Assembly (NCBI GenBank): GCA_018894105.1
Contig: CM032123.1
Location: 22,545,744 to 22,609,743, forward strand
DNA length: 64,000 nt
Source: Jacaranda mimosifolia
Lineage: Eukaryota > Streptophyta > Magnoliopsida > Lamiales > Bignoniaceae
Reading direction: 5' to 3'
In this document: piece by piece, positions 1 to 12,249 of the stretch
How positions within the stretch are numbered: the stretch's first letter is position 1
How the letters are laid out: each line of letters begins with the position of its first letter
Program-made: the position numbers and the translations under genes
Notes under the pieces: model-generated
Told to the model about the DNA's origin: nothing
What the model saw: only the letters and a program-made list of their open reading frames with translations
The model's database searches: none

Positions 1-1606
1 AAGATCCAAGATGGAATCAGACTTCTTGCCTTTGTGAAAGGCGAGTGCATCTCCAATGCATTCTATAATGATCGATTCCAACAAATTCTTGCGCAAGGTG
101 ATGCGACAACTTGGAAAGTTGTTTCCAAAGATGAGGTCAGAAAGGGAATAGAAGCATAGCATCAAGGCTATTGGAGAACCGACTAATATATTGCCCTATG
201 CCTCTTTTGTGGAGCTAGGAGACAGAAGAACCATATTTGCATGGTACACGTAATGCTAGAATAGTTCTCCGAGAGCATTCAGTTCAACCAATTAGTTGAG
301 CTCCATGGGCTTTAGGTTGGACATCGATCATGGAGATTGGGTACTCTTCAATTAATGAGATTAATTGAATCAAGTCGCTTAGTTTAGAGGAGTTTAAACT
401 AATGTTAATATTTGACATTACAGTAAGTGACAAATAGTTGTGAGCTCATGTCCAATTAATGGTAGAACCTAATGGGTCACACACAAAAGCCAAATGCATG
501 ACCTATTGAATGAAGGAGAATTTTGTAAGAGTTAGAAAATTACAAACTAGAAAATTCATGACCGAATTGTAGGGGAAGAAAATTAAAGTCATTTTTGACT
601 TTATCAATTTAAGAGTTAAACTAGTTAAATTAAGATAGTTAATTAAGAGTTGATTAATTGATGTTACATAACTATCAATTGGTCAAATTAATTTAAGGGT
701 TAAATTAATTTTGGCTAGCTTAAAGAGTTAAGCAATTTGACTTAAGAGTTAAGTCAAATGATTATTAATTTAATTAAATTGGAGAGTTAGTTTTGGAAAG
801 AATTATTAAATGAAGAGTTCTTTTAATATAAAATTAGAATGTATTTAGATAACATTTTATAATATGAAATGTAAATTCCAAATGACATTCAAATTCACAC
901 ACCACGATGGACCACATGCCACGTGGTATGGCTAGGTGGCAGCCTCTCATTGAGGATGGTATGTGACCACACACCATCATCCTTCTATATATGGATATAG
1001 AAGGAGCCGGCTACTATTAGCATTTTGTGTGAGATGTGGAATATTTTCTGCTAACAAATTGTTAGTGGATACACCTAAAAGTTAGATTCTCCACAAATCT
1101 CTCCAAGCTCCCTCATCTTCCACTTCCATTCTAAACCGCCTTTCCTCTCTTTCTCTGCAATTATCTCCAGCTATTTTTGTAGAGAAAGGGTTTTTGTTAT
1201 GGTGTGTGGACTATCTTGTTAGAAGCAAAATGTTTGGGTTGCTATTGCTCTTGAAGAAGCAGAATTTGACAACCACTTCAAGTAAGTTCTGGGGGGCTTT
1301 ATTTTGTTCTGAGTAGGTTGAAATTTTGATTGTAGGATCTTTAAAGTATTGAGGGATCATAGTAAAAGTTTCGGCTCAAAATAAGGAGTTTAGCTTGGGG
1401 AAATCTGGTTGTGTTTCCGCTGCGCCAGTGAGGGGACAACTTCAAGAGTTGAGGGTGTTCTTCCTTGTTCCTTGATTTTGGTTTCATCAAGGTATTTCCC
1501 TTTCTAAATCTAAATCCTATGCATGTCTAGATCCTTGTGGATATGTGTGGCTTAGTTTTGTTCAGTTTTTTTTTTTTTTTTAATTTTATTGGATCCTAGC
1601 GCCACA
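1..1606 (+). mobile_element. Copia-type LTR, family ABC copy A (5' end outside window)
   Basis: The sequence aligns by eye with 29940-31597 (+) and with 58525-60120 read on the minus strand; the same words occur in the same order, for example the GAGTGCATCTCC block near 45, the GAGCTCCATGGGC block near 299 and the terminal TTGGATCCTAG near 1590. Copy C adjoins a copia RNase H end, which makes the repeat an LTR. The probable 3' terminus is the CA at 1605-1606. No primer-binding site follows, so this is a solo LTR or the 3' LTR of an element lying to the left. The TSD cannot be seen. It holds a TATA palindrome and a cluster of TTAAGAGTTAA-like words at 608-760. Confidence 0.8.
981..1004 (+). 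promoter_or_regulatory. Probable LTR core promoter: TATA inside a perfect inverted repeat
   Basis: Ten-base arms CCTTCTATAT and ATATAGAAGG are exact reverse complements around ATGG. The site lies about 600 bp before the LTR end, a plausible U3/R position. Copy C has the equivalent palindrome at 59113-59134, and copy B has a weaker one near 30975-31000. Confidence 0.45.
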
Positions 1607-2189
1607 CATACCTTCATTGTACACCCCAACCCCTCACTTCCAACCCTTGGTGGTTGCCATGGCTACCATGACCATGACAACCATGGGAAACTAGTTGTAT
1701 TTGACCGACCAGATTTGGGCAGACTAGTCATGTGGTCGTGGGCATGGGAGGCGACCATGGTTAGCACATGGTCACAGTTAGGTGGGCAAGGGAGAGAGAA
1801 GGGGAGGGGATGAAGAAGTTAATAGGTTTAGATTTTTGTTTTTATTTTTGTTTTCTAATTTTTATTTATTTCATTTCTTAATTATAAATAACTAAATCCA
1901 ATTATATTTAATTAACTAATTGTAAATATATTTAATATTTAAATATTATTGAGTATGTAAATTAGAATAATTAAAATTATCTTGTCTAAGATGATATATA
2001 TTTAGATTTTTTTATTTTTAAAATTTTAAACTTATTTTATTTCTCAAATAATAAATAAATTTAATAAAATTATTTTAGATATATTTATTACTTTAACATT
2101 TTTGAGCATGTAATCTGAAATTATATTGTATAGCTATTTTCTTGTTTAAAGTTTGAATTTTAAAACTTAAATATTTGCAAAATTTGTTA
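1607..2189. other. Unassigned intergenic sequence
   Basis: A short GC-richer stretch (about 1610-1815) contains interspersed CCATGNN words, followed by very AT-rich DNA. I see no credible gene here. Confidence 0.5.
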
Positions 2190-2997
2190 ATATTGAAATA
2201 TATCTAAATTTATTATGATTATTTAATATTATTAAAGTTACACTAGTTCAAGAAATAAGTTTGGACTTTTCTAAAAATATTTTTAATTCTAGTTATTTAG
2301 AGTTTGAATTTTTTAAGAAACTTTGACTCAATTCAAGTTAAGTAATTTTAAAGTATAGTAAATTTGTATCTTAGTTAAATGACTTTGATACTTAAATGAA
2401 CCAACATTGTGTATATAAATAATGTTAAAATTGGTACTAAGATATTACAAAATTGATCAAAGGGCATTTTCATCTCATCACATTTGATGATAACAAATTT
2501 GAAATTCCACCACAACTTGAGAACGACGTCAGCAAAAATCAGTAACAGTGATTAACGGTGTACAAAATTGTAAGAAACCATAATGGCGAGGAGATCTTAG
2601 CAATTATGAACTCTGCTTTGAGTTTCTGTTAAATATGTCAAATCTTAGGGTTTGGGTAATTAACCCTTTACTGAATAAATAATTAAGGCACAAATGGTTC
2701 TACTTTTGTTAGAGCCAGGGGAAGTATAAAAGTATTCCAAAAGATGTTTACTGGACAAGTACTATTAAGTGTATACATATAGTGTATGCATACACATATA
2801 GATGTGCAAAATTGTGAATGTTCTCTGTATTTTAATTTCCTTCATGAGTTGCCCAAATTTAATTTACTCCCATTGCAACAAGGGTAAATATTCCGCATGA
2901 TACTAATTTGGTGAAGCCTGAGAATCAGAATCTGGAAGTATAAGAATGACTACTGATACTTAATAGACTGTAATGATCAACATCACAAGTCATTCAA

Positions 2998-5402
2998 TTA
3001 AGCTAACACACAAGTTATTTGCAGTGATGAATCGTGTGCAACAGCTTGCACAGAAATTTCTGTTTCCAGAATGCAGCAGTCGTTAACGATGAAGCCTTTA
3101 TTGAGGTCATGCATATCAGCAATCGGTATGAATGCACGCAATCCCCAGTCCAGTTCAGAAGATGTAAACCAGTGAGAAACTGCACAAGGGGGGAAAATGT
3201 AGTGTTTCAAGAGATGTTATGACTTATGAGCAAAATAGTAAAATACTCTCTTTCACATCACATGAATATGTTTTACCAAATTTCAACTCCTTGGAAAACG
3301 ACTAACGGCTGATTGCATGGAGAGAAGTGAGCAACTAAATTTTACTAAATCTTTTCTTTGTCAATAACATTGTAAGTATCATTTTTACCTTCAATTCTTA
3401 CTTATTAAACCATCATATTTGTCAGGACCTAAGCCGCAGGACAAGTCATTTTTGCTAGTAGACCAATATCAAGAATTCCCTTCACAAACCGAAGCACACA
3501 TTTACTTGCATGATTGCAATAAACAATTCTTTATGGCATCTAAAATCATGCTATAAATTCTAAATATGAAAACTCAAAAATCAAATTCACTCAACAGTTT
3601 TCCCGAAAAAATTGAAAGTTAAACATTAAAATCTTGGGATAACATAACTATTACCAGAAATGATGCCTAGTGAAGCATTCAGTTTAGCAACACTAGTCTG
3701 GTTATATATGCAATTTAACAGACCATATATCTTTCCCAGCATACGCCAACCTATATAAAGAGAATGTAGAAAAAACTTCCAAGAACTTTAAAAAGAAAAG
3801 TCCAGCAAACGACAAACATTCAATTATAAAATTAAAATCAGTAGATAAAAGAATAAACAAAAATATAACTTACGGTTTACAGAGCAGTGGTCATCATTGA
3901 GTTGGTCTTTGATGCGCATGCAAAAATTTGCCTTCAGTTTTTCATGAGAACCAAAGCTCTTGGAATCAATGGATTCCAAATAGATGGAGACACTCCGGCC
4001 ATTTTCACTTCCATTTCCATTTGGATATAGCTTAATCTTCCTAATTTTACCAAGACAATTTGCATCATATGGGCAAAGAAATGTACACACAAGGAAAGAA
4101 GGAGCTAAACACTAGAGGCCAAAATTGCAACAGACAACTGGGATGAAAAGATACCATTGGTAACCTCCAGCAGTGAATTCTTCAGAAGTCCAAGCTCCTT
4201 CTAATTTGGAGAACTGTGAAATCTTCCAATTGCGCTTATATGGATCCATGACTTTCAGCACAGATACACACTCAATAACTCGTTGGCTTTTGATGACAAA
4301 AACTTCAGCTCCAAAAACACAGTTGTCATCAATAAGGAATCCATTAGATGGATCTGTCAGATTTTTCTTCGAGATAAATTTGGAAAATCCCCATGTGGGC
4401 TTCATTGCATGAAAGCGCCTCACTTTTCCTGTCCAAGTTTCAATAACAACAGAGTAAGAAGGCACCTCCAACTTAGAGCTTCAAGAACAACAAACAGAAG
4501 AAGACTTCTTGTCCGCAGAAATTACCTCGAAAACAAAGATAATTGTCTAAGATCTGATTAAACAAAAAGATGTTGAAGATGGCATTAACCTCCCAATCCA
4601 CAGGCAGAGAACTAGTCCCAGCCATGGCCAAGTATACAGAAATATGCTCCTCCTCATTTTCAGTGTTGTGTCCATCAGGATAGATTATGAGTCTCCTGTC
4701 CAAATACAAAATGAGTGACAAAATTCACATTTTAGTGGAGTAAAGTGTTACAAACTTCACATTTTCAAGAAACTAAGTGTTAAAATACCTTCATTCTAAG
4801 AATTCAATAGATACTGTAATCAATCAATCAAGTTTAAATTGCTAAAATACATACCTCTGTACAACAACCACAAGCTTTAAATTAAATAATGCAACAAATA
4901 TGATCATAATAGGATGCATCAGACTATAAATACATGTAGCAGCATACACAAGAAATGAAAGATATATAGGTTTTGAATATAATAAAATTCAATTACAGAA
5001 CTTATCAACATACCATTTGTAGTCTCCGGCTGCAAATTCCCTTGATTCGTATTTCTTAATGCCATACTCCGAAAGTAAGGAAAAAGACTCAATTTTGATC
5101 AGCAAGTGTGAAGGCGAGGCGTCTCTCGTTTCCACAGTAAATTCTGGCAATGTTGTTGTTGTTATTTGTGAGAAGAAGAAAACCCAAAATTAAAACCTAC
5201 TAAAATAGAAGATTCAAAAGTTGAAATTTAACATTAAAAAAAAAAAAAAAACACCACACCTAGAATAGATTGATAAGATTATAGAAAGCAACAAAAGAAA
5301 AGATTCAGCTAAAAAACTAAGGAATTGCATAGATGGGTTGTTTTATTTTAGTACAGAAAATTTTGATCACAAACCATCGTCATCCGCTGGAAGCAGAACC
5401 AT
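2998..5402 (-). CDS. MATH/TRAF-like domain protein with two MATH domains, six exons
   Basis: Spliced model on the minus strand: 5402-5375, 5143-5014, 4695-4526, 4428-4155, 4040-3874, 3179-2998. All introns are GT-AG, the frame is kept at every junction, and the total is 951 nt (316 residues plus stop). The start ATG at 5402 gives MVLLPADDD; it is conserved in the second copy and lies about 100 bp below a TATA-like box. MATH 1 covers roughly residues 14-165 (SHLLIKIESFS, then YPDGHN, VDWEVNAIF, FHAMKPTWGFSKFI and FGAEVFVIKS). MATH 2 covers roughly 170-306 (WKISQFSKL, LYPNGNGSENG, LDWGLRAFIP, NDCCILETEISV). MATH domains are TRAF-C-like beta-sandwiches that bind protein partners; plant proteins of this shape are mostly of unknown function. 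No BTB, protease or coiled-coil region is present. I see no disabling mutation. Expression is untested. Confidence 0.88.
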
Positions 5403-5499
5403 TGCTGTTGGCAGGGAGTTTCGTCTTCCAACTTCCAAGACCCGAAAACCTTAGGCAAAGGTTTTCGCTGTGTAATTTGATACTAGTTTTTGGAGAGTA

Positions 5500-5508
5500 C
5501 TATTTATG
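5500..5508 (-). promoter_or_regulatory. Candidate TATA box of the MATH gene
   Basis: Read on the minus strand this is CATAAATAG, about 100 bp upstream of the ATG at 5402, leaving a short leader. The aligned site in the pseudogene copy reads GACAAGTAG and is no longer TATA-like. Confidence 0.45.
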
Positions 5509-6018
5509 TGGAATAAGAATCTTAAGGAGAAAGTAATGGCTTTTAGACCTTAAAGATGGACCCAAAATGATTTCAGTCCCGTTTAGTCCTAAAAAGTCGA
5601 GAGAATTGCCCACGTCCCCCATGAAAAAATCTGATTACCTGAAAACCCCTTTTGGGTCCATCTTCAATTATTAAAAGGAATTACTCAGCGCATTCAAATT
5701 GGAAGAGTCTGCAACTGCAACTAGGTACGCAAAATCTATTATGGAATGACTCACCGTAGACGAATTAATTTTTGACGCATGTAAAATAATATATTAAATG
5801 TTAATTTAATTCTAAAATATAAAATAGTTAATTTTAGTGTCAAATATGGAATGTCTATACCCATGGACAAATCAAATAAAAAATATTTAATATTATCTCT
5901 TGATATTGATATTATTTTTTAATGTTTGATATTATCAAATCAAAGATATTCAATATTATTTCTTGATATTTGATATTATCTCATCGAGAATATAACTATC
6001 AAATATGTTCAAGATTAT

Positions 6019-6060
6019 CTGGGATCTCCCACCAAGTACCTATATAAAGGGTGATCCCAG
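6019..6060 (+). promoter_or_regulatory. LTR promoter: TATATAAA enclosed by 8-bp inverted repeat
   Basis: Arms CTGGGATC (6019-6026) and GATCCCAG (6053-6060) flank TATATAAA at 6041-6048. Both arms and the TATA are conserved in the 3' LTR at 18470-18512. Confidence 0.55.
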
Positions 6061-6132
6061 TTCATTTAACACACAACAAAAATTCTAGCAAATGAAAGAA
6101 ACTTGTAAGAGGTCCAGCAATTCCCTAAAGCA

Positions 6133-6520
6133 AATTCAAGGAGATTTACGACGTTCAAGGCGTTCTTTGCAGAGCTTATATATTTTTGACATTTGATTCG
6201 AGATTAAGGTGTGAAGCCTTTAAATTGACATTATTTTTATTCAAGGAGATCCACGACGTTCAAGGTGTTCTTCGCGAACTCATATATTTCTTGTGTTTGA
6301 TTCGATATTAAGGTGCGAAGCCCTTAAATTGGCATTATTTTTATTCAAGGAGATCCACGGCGTTCAAAGTGTTCTTCTTGAAACTCATATTTTTGGCATT
6401 TGATTCGAGATTAAGGTGCGAAGCCTTCAAATTTGCGTTATTTTCAAATTCAAGGAGATCCACGGGGTTTAAGGCATTTTTTGTGGAGTTCATTAAATTC
6501 AACATTATATTTGGAACGGA
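6133..6520 (+). repeat. ~105-bp tandem repeat inside the 5' LTR, about 4 units
   Basis: Units start with ATTCAAGGAGAT at 6133, 6239, 6343 and 6448 (spacing 106, 104, 105). Each carries the words ACGTTCAAGG, TTTGATTCGA and AAGGTGCGAAGCC with substitutions. The array is shared with the 3' LTR, so it predates insertion. Confidence 0.85.
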
Positions 6521-6642
6521 AGAATGAGAGGATTAGATTGGAGACTAAATAGTTGATTGATTTTAATTTCATTTTATTTGTATGATTTTTCTTGTTTTGT
6601 AATTTTAATTTTTGCAGACAAGAAATTTGTTATTATAAAATT

Positions 6643-6660
6643 TGGCATGCCCAGTGGGAC
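6643..6660 (+). other. Primer-binding site of the Tat-like element
   Basis: TGGCATGCCCAGTGGGAC directly follows the LTR end. This kind of site is typical of Tat/Ogre elements. The cognate tRNA was not determined. Confidence 0.6.
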
Positions 6661-6704
6661 AATCTCTACCTCCTATCTATTTCATTCATCAAGACTAAAG
6701 TATC

Positions 6705-8508
6705 ATGGCCGCCAATAAGACTGCTGCATTAAAAATTACTACTTCAAATTCCTCAAATGATAGAGTAAGAAGTGTTGGCATCACCATAAGCAGTATCTCC
6801 AAAAAGTCACAATCATCTTCAGAGGTATCTCCTTTACTTGAAGTTGAAGAAAAGGCATTACCGCATGCTATTGATACTAATGAAGGTGTTGGAGACTCAA
6901 AGGAATAATTAGCAGCGTCCACTCCTCACTCAACCTCAAGTTCCTCAAGCATAGTGCTAGTGACGGTGACAAGTGCTACAACTTTGGAGTAACAAATTGC
7001 TAACTTGACGAAAATTATTGAAGGCTTGGCAAAGCATGTCCAAGAGCAAAATTCTCAAAACTCCAAGTTGATGAACAAGATGGATAATGCTGAGACTAGT
7101 CGAGTGATAGAGAAACACATAGAGGCTCAAGATGAAGACGAAATATCCACAAAGAGGCAGCCAGTTGAAAATGAGAAGCCTGCAATAAAGGAACTGCAAG
7201 TTTTCACTGATAGACTAATTCCTATAGACCAACCGAGGGAGTTTATCATAGAAACTATCAAAGACAAGTTTGAAGGAAGCTCTAAGTCATTTATGACTTA
7301 TTCCAAGTCATATACTCAAAGGATAGACAACTTAAAGATGCCAACTGGTTATCAACCACCAAAGTTTCAGCAATTTGATGGCAAAGGCAATCTAAAACAA
7401 CATGTGGCTCATTTAATTGAAACTTGTAATAATGCTGGGACATATGAAGATCACCTAGTTAAGCAATTTATTCGATCTTTGAAGGGTAATGCTTTTGATT
7501 AGTACACTGACTTAGAAGCATGCTCAAGAATTTCTCAATCGCTTCTACCATACTCGAAGGACGGTCAATATGATTGAACTCACAAATTCTCGCTAATGGA
7601 AAGAAGTACTAATCATTGACTACATCAATTGCTAGAAAAACTTAAGCTTTAATTGCAAAGACCGATTGTCTAAAGCTTCAGCCATTAAGATTTGCATTCA
7701 AAGGATGCATTAGGGACTCTGATATATTTTGCAAGAAATTCAGCCCAAAATATTTGAAGAGTTGGCTACTCAAGCCCATGATATGGAGTTAAGCATGTTC
7801 GCTAGTAGAATAGAAAGGCCATCAGTCCAAGAGCCTCGTAAGTCTAAAGAAAAATAAGAATTCAAGAAATGGGGCAAGCCTCTTACTAAAGCCCAAAGTA
7901 AAGAAGTTATGATAGTGAATACAACACCCATCAAGTTTCATACAAAGACAAAAAGCACGAATGATGAAAAGAAAGATGTCTCCCAAGAAAAAGGACAAAG
8001 AAAACTAACTCTGAAGGAGATGTAGGCTAATACATAGCCATTTCTCGACTCTGATGTCTCTAGAATATTTGATAATTTGCTAAATGTGAATCTCATTGAA
8101 TTACCTAAAATGAAGCGACCTGAAAAAGCTGGGAAAATTGATGACCTAAAGTACTGCAAGTACCATCGATTGGTAGGTCACCCAATCTATGACTGCTTCA
8201 TATTCAAAGACACGATGATGCAACTGGCTCGACAAGGGAAAATTTCACTCAAAGAGGATAATGCAGCCTCAAATTATGCTACCATCGAGATTGAAAGGGA
8301 TGTACTTGGTGATCACGACAATAACATTGCGTACAATATGATAAGTGAAGAAAAGATTCCCTCTAGCCAAACATGTCTATCTAATGTAGATAACTATGAT
8401 GCAACTAAGGAGTGTATGTCGGTAATGAACTTCCCCGATGAAGACTTGTTGCTTGGCTCCAAGCCCCACAATAGGCCACTGTTTGTAATTGGATATGCTC
8501 GTGAGTAG
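6705..8508 (+). pseudogene. Gag of the Tat-like element, broken
   Basis: The reading starts at ATG 6705 (MAANKTAALK). A TAA at 6906-6908 interrupts it, and it resumes through 7005-7500 with QPPKFQQFDGKGNLKQHV, the conserved Tat gag core that packages element RNA. A TAG at 7501-7503 stands where the family has Trp (NAFD-stop-YTDLE). Frame slips and more stops follow to about 8070. The C-terminal part is open at 8077-8508 and carries the Cys/His motif YCKYHRLVGHPIYDCF (8152-8199). Most stops replace Trp or Gln codons. Confidence 0.8.
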
Positions 8509-8792
8509 AAGATAAATAGAATTTTAATTGATGGAGGCCTGTAGTCAATATCTTACCATTGCGTGTAATGAAGGATTTAGGATTCTCTACAAATGAATTG
8601 ACAAATAGCCGTTTGATGATCCAAGAATTCAATCAAGGGGGGCAAAAGGCTCTTGGAATAATAAGGATAAAGTTATTAATGGACGATATGTTGTCAACAA
8701 CATTGTTTCATGTCATAGAAGCTAAGACATCATACAATATGCTTTTGGGCCGACCTTGGTTAGATGAAAATGATGTGGTTCCCTTTACTTGA
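8509..8792 (+). pseudogene. Aspartic protease of the Tat-like element, broken
   Basis: The active-site segment ILIDGG is encoded just before 8540. A TAG (8542-8544) and a one-base frame slip follow immediately, and the fold continues in another frame as VNILPLRVMKDLGF. The segment ends with NMLLGRPWLDENDVVP, the usual end of gypsy proteases. The enzyme would cleave Gag-Pol, but this copy cannot be read through. Confidence 0.75.
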
Positions 8793-10350
8793 CACCAGTG
8801 TTTCAAGTATTGTTGAGAAGGTGTGGTAAAGAAGGTGCTTGGAGATAGAAAGCCTTTCACTGAAGCCGAATCGCACTTAGCTGATGCCAAATACTACATT
8901 GAAAGTATGAAACTTGTTAAGGTCAAAGAACAAAAGAAATCCAAGCAATAAGATGATCTTGATGAAAGAAACAAAGTTAAACGATTGACTCCAACATGCG
9001 GCAGTAAAGATCACATAACGAGTGAATCATCTCTGGTAGGATTTGAATCACTAAAAGAATTGACACTTCCTCTAACAAAGCTTGATGTGAAGAAGTCATC
9101 CCCCCAGCCGTTGAAAGGGCTTGTTCGTGTAACTTAAGAAGCTGAGAAGGAAGATGGAGAATCTCTATAGCTTCAAAATGAGAATTGCTTTGATCTAAAA
9201 GCCTATAAACTTCTTGTCAAAACTGGATATAATCCACAAAAACATTCCATTTAGGAAAACTCCCCCTTAAGGCTTATCATAAGCAAACGTATGGACTTAA
9301 CACTACCCAAAAGATGTTGAAGGAAAAAGTTCATGGTGTTCAAAGCTCTTGAATAGGACTTGAATTTGTTCCTCAAAATCCTATTCGCATTGCGATTAGG
9401 AGAGCCAGCAGGAATCATATAGTTAGAGAGAAATATTCCTTAACAAATGATATTTTTGATGAAAATGGGAAGAAAGTCAAACGAATATCAGTTTCGATAG
9501 ACTTGGAAAGTGGTGGCATAAAAGAAAATATAATTGGAGATTGAATTCATCCAAAATACCAAAGTACTTGAAATGGGTTACCGAGCCGAAAAAACTTAGG
9601 AGTTCAATTCCTTCACGCATAAAGCGGTGCTCTATTTTAAATATATCATGTGGTAGAATTGTGAAGGTTAAACTGCAAATCATTATCTTCACACGAACTC
9701 AAATGGATGAAGAAGATAATAGAGAAAGCGTAGCTTCTTCACATCATATTGTTGTTAGTAATTGTCGGTCAACTCGTCAAAGAACTGCATATTGTCTTTC
9801 TAAGCAAATCTCTAATTTTATCAACAATAGTTACATAAGTGAGAAAGATGGCATCATGCAGACGATCCATATATGAAGAAGGGATGGACAAGTAAGGGCA
9901 TGTGTGGAATTCAAGAAGATTAAGCCCGTAGAAGAGGATATTGCGCCAATATATCATATTACTTTAAGTGAAGAATTTTTTATTGAAGAAGAAGATGCTG
10001 AAACTGCTCCTCATATGTTTGAATTAGGTGTTAAGGTTACTGTAGATGAATTGAAAGAAATTAATTTAGGTGATCACAATGATCCTCGGCCTATCTACAT
10101 TAGTGCTTTGTTGACTGTAGAGGAAGAAGAAGTATATGTTGAGTTATTACATGAATTCAAGGATGTGTTTGCATGATCGTACAAAGAGATGCCTAGGTTA
10201 GATCCAAAGGTGGCGGTCCATCATTTATCAGTAAAGAAATAAACTCGTCCAATCAAATAAGCTCAATGTCAATTTCACCCTGAATTGGTTCCTTTGATTG
10301 AAGTTAAAGTGAAATAAGCTCATCGAGATTGGGTTCATTCAAAAAGTTAA
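8793..10350 (+). pseudogene. Degraded protease-RT linker of the Tat-like element
   Basis: Coding-like patches in shifting frames, such as the acidic 9904-10176 ORF ending LLHEFKDVFA, correspond to the spacer ahead of reverse transcriptase. Stops at 10174 and through 10200-10320 interrupt the approach to RT. No separate gene is supported. Confidence 0.55.
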
Positions 10351-11420
10351 GTGTCCAACATGGATCTCCAGTATTGTCCCAATAAGAAAGAAAATGACCA
10401 GATTAGAGTTTGTGTTGACTTTAGGGACTTGAATGGTGCATGCCCTAAGGATGACTTTCCATTGCCCATTGCAAAACTCATGATTGATGCTACTACAGGA
10501 CATGAAGCACTGTCATTGATGGATGAGTTATTTGGGTATAATCAAATACGCATGTCACCAAAAGATGAGGAGTTGACGGCATTTCGTACTCCCAAGGGAA
10601 TATACTGCTATAAAGTGATGCTTTTTGGATTGAAAAATGCTGGTGCCACATATCAAAGAGCTATGCAGAGGATCTTTGATTATATGCTTCACAAGAATAT
10701 TGAATGTTATGTTGATGACGTGGTGTCAAGTCAAAAAGGTGAGAAGATCACCTCCAAGATTTGAGATAAGTTTTTGAGGGCCTGAGAAAATATCAACTCA
10801 AAATGAACCCATTAAAGTGTGCATTTGGTGTTACATCGAGGAAGTTTCTGGGATTCATTGTTTGTCATCGAGGCATAGAAGTCGAGCAAGTAAAGATTGA
10901 TGCAATTCTGAAAATGCCTGAACCTCGAGACATTCATGAGCTTAAAATTTTGCAATGGGAGTTAACTTATTTACGGAGATTCATATCAAATTTAGCTAGT
11001 AGATGTTAGCCATTCAACTGTTTGCTGAAGAAAGGCATTCCATTTGAGTGGGATAAAGCTTGTAACAATGCTTTTAAGAGTATACAAGCTTATCTAATGA
11101 GGTCTTATGTGTTGGTCGCACCAAAGCCTGGACGTCCACTGATCCTTTATATTGCTACTCAAGAACATTATGTTGGAGCCTTACTAGCACATGAAAATGA
11201 TGGAGGAAAAGAAAATGCCTTGTACTACTTGCGTAGAATGATGACGCTAAATGAGGTGAAGTACTCACCGAGCAAAAAAATATGTTTGGCTCTAATATTT
11301 GCAATCTAAAAGTTGAAGCATTACTTTCAGGCCCATACTGTCCGTCTTGTCTGAAAAGCAAATCCACTAAAATATGTCATGTCAAAACCTGTCTTCTCTA
11401 ATAGATTCGCAAGATAGTAC
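10351..11420 (+). pseudogene. Reverse transcriptase and gypsy RNase H of the Tat-like element
   Basis: RT motifs in order: CVDFRDLNGACPKDDFPLP, SLMDELFGYNQI, FRTPKGIYCYKVMLFGLKNA and the catalytic box CYVDDVV (about 10708-10728). The connection and RNase H region follows at 10803-11309 (FLGFIV, GIPFEWD, YYLRRMMTLNEVKYSP). The frame is broken at about 10764 (TGA), 11007-11009 (TAG) and 11309. The catalytic YVDD pair is still encoded, but the polyprotein is not continuous. Confidence 0.85.
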
Positions 11421-11578
11421 CTTTAATTGCTACAGTTTGAGATTATCTATGTTCTGCAGAAGGCAGTAAAAGGACAAATTTTGCTGACTTCTAGGCTGAT
11501 CACCCTATCCCTGCTGAGTGGGAGTTGTTTGATGATCTACTCGATGAAGATGTCTTGGTAGTTGAAATTACACCCCCT

Positions 11579-12004
11579 TAGAAGATGTACTTTGATGGAG
11601 CATCCCACAGAGAAGGAACTAGTGCTGTAGTGGTATTCATCACATTTAATGATGAAGTATTACCATATTCCTTCATTTTAACTGAAAATTGTTCCAACAA
11701 TATTGCTGAATATCAAGCTCTTATTCTTGGGTTGGAGATGGCGGTTGACATAAAATAATTGCACCTTAAAGTTTATGGAGATTCTAAGTTGGTGGTCAAG
11801 CAGTTGCTTAGATCATATGAAGTCAAGAAGCCTGAATTACTCCCATACTTTAATTATGCAAAAAGACTCATTGGATGGCTTGGGGACATAGAAATTGAAC
11901 ATGTGCAAAGGAGGGAAAACAAGCAAGCTGATGCATTAGCTAAATTAGCCTCTTCACTTGCCATACTTGAAAATGAAGTGCGAATTCCAATACGTAAAAG
12001 TTAG
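11579..12004 (+). pseudogene. Archaeal-type second RNase H domain of the Tat-like element
   Basis: Encodes MYFDGASHREGTSAVVV, NIAEYQALILGLEMAV, YGDSKLVVKQLL and RRENKQADALAKLAS in order, the layout of the extra RNase H known in Tat-lineage gypsy elements. A TAA near 11757 splits it. Its presence after the gypsy RNase H is the main reason for the lineage call. Confidence 0.8.
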
Positions 12005-12249
12005 GTTGTATCGCCAATTTTTGAGGATGAGGATTGTGAAGAAAATATAAGCCATATTGTTCAAGTATTTGAGATAGATCGTGGACTAATTGAAATAGAG
12101 AAGTTACCAGATGATCCACACCAAAGAGTCAATATCCGGCGTCGTACGACTTGCTTCATCTATTATAAAGGTGTACTTTATAGGTGATCATTTGATGGAG
12201 TCTTCTTACAATGTTTAGGTGATGATAGAGCTATCCAAGCTACGAAAGA

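Larger units (their letters stand above)
2190..5600 (-). repeat. Duplicated MATH locus, copy 1 (intact)
   Basis: The gene, its 3' flank from about 2190 and its 5' flank to about 5600 all have recognisable counterparts in the same order at 28236-39870. Shared landmarks are the 3'-flank block at 2520-2700, every exon, and the promoter-proximal word near 5550 (GATGGACCC), also present near 39855. The second copy is longer because of transposon insertions. Both lie on the minus strand, so this is a direct duplication. Confidence 0.85.
5755..6640 (+). repeat. 5' LTR of the Tat-like gypsy
   Basis: It begins CGTAGACGAATTAAT, matching TGTAGATGAATTAAT at 18162, and aligns along its length with 18162-18985. 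It contains a TATA box inside an inverted repeat and four roughly 105-bp tandem units. The exact 3' border (6620 to 6641) is uncertain because the matching end of the other LTR is missing. Confidence 0.8.

Noticed and set aside
1589..1813. 74-codon ORF with repeated CATG/CCATGG words
   Set aside because: Low-complexity DNA adjoining an LTR end; no domain and no homologue recognised.
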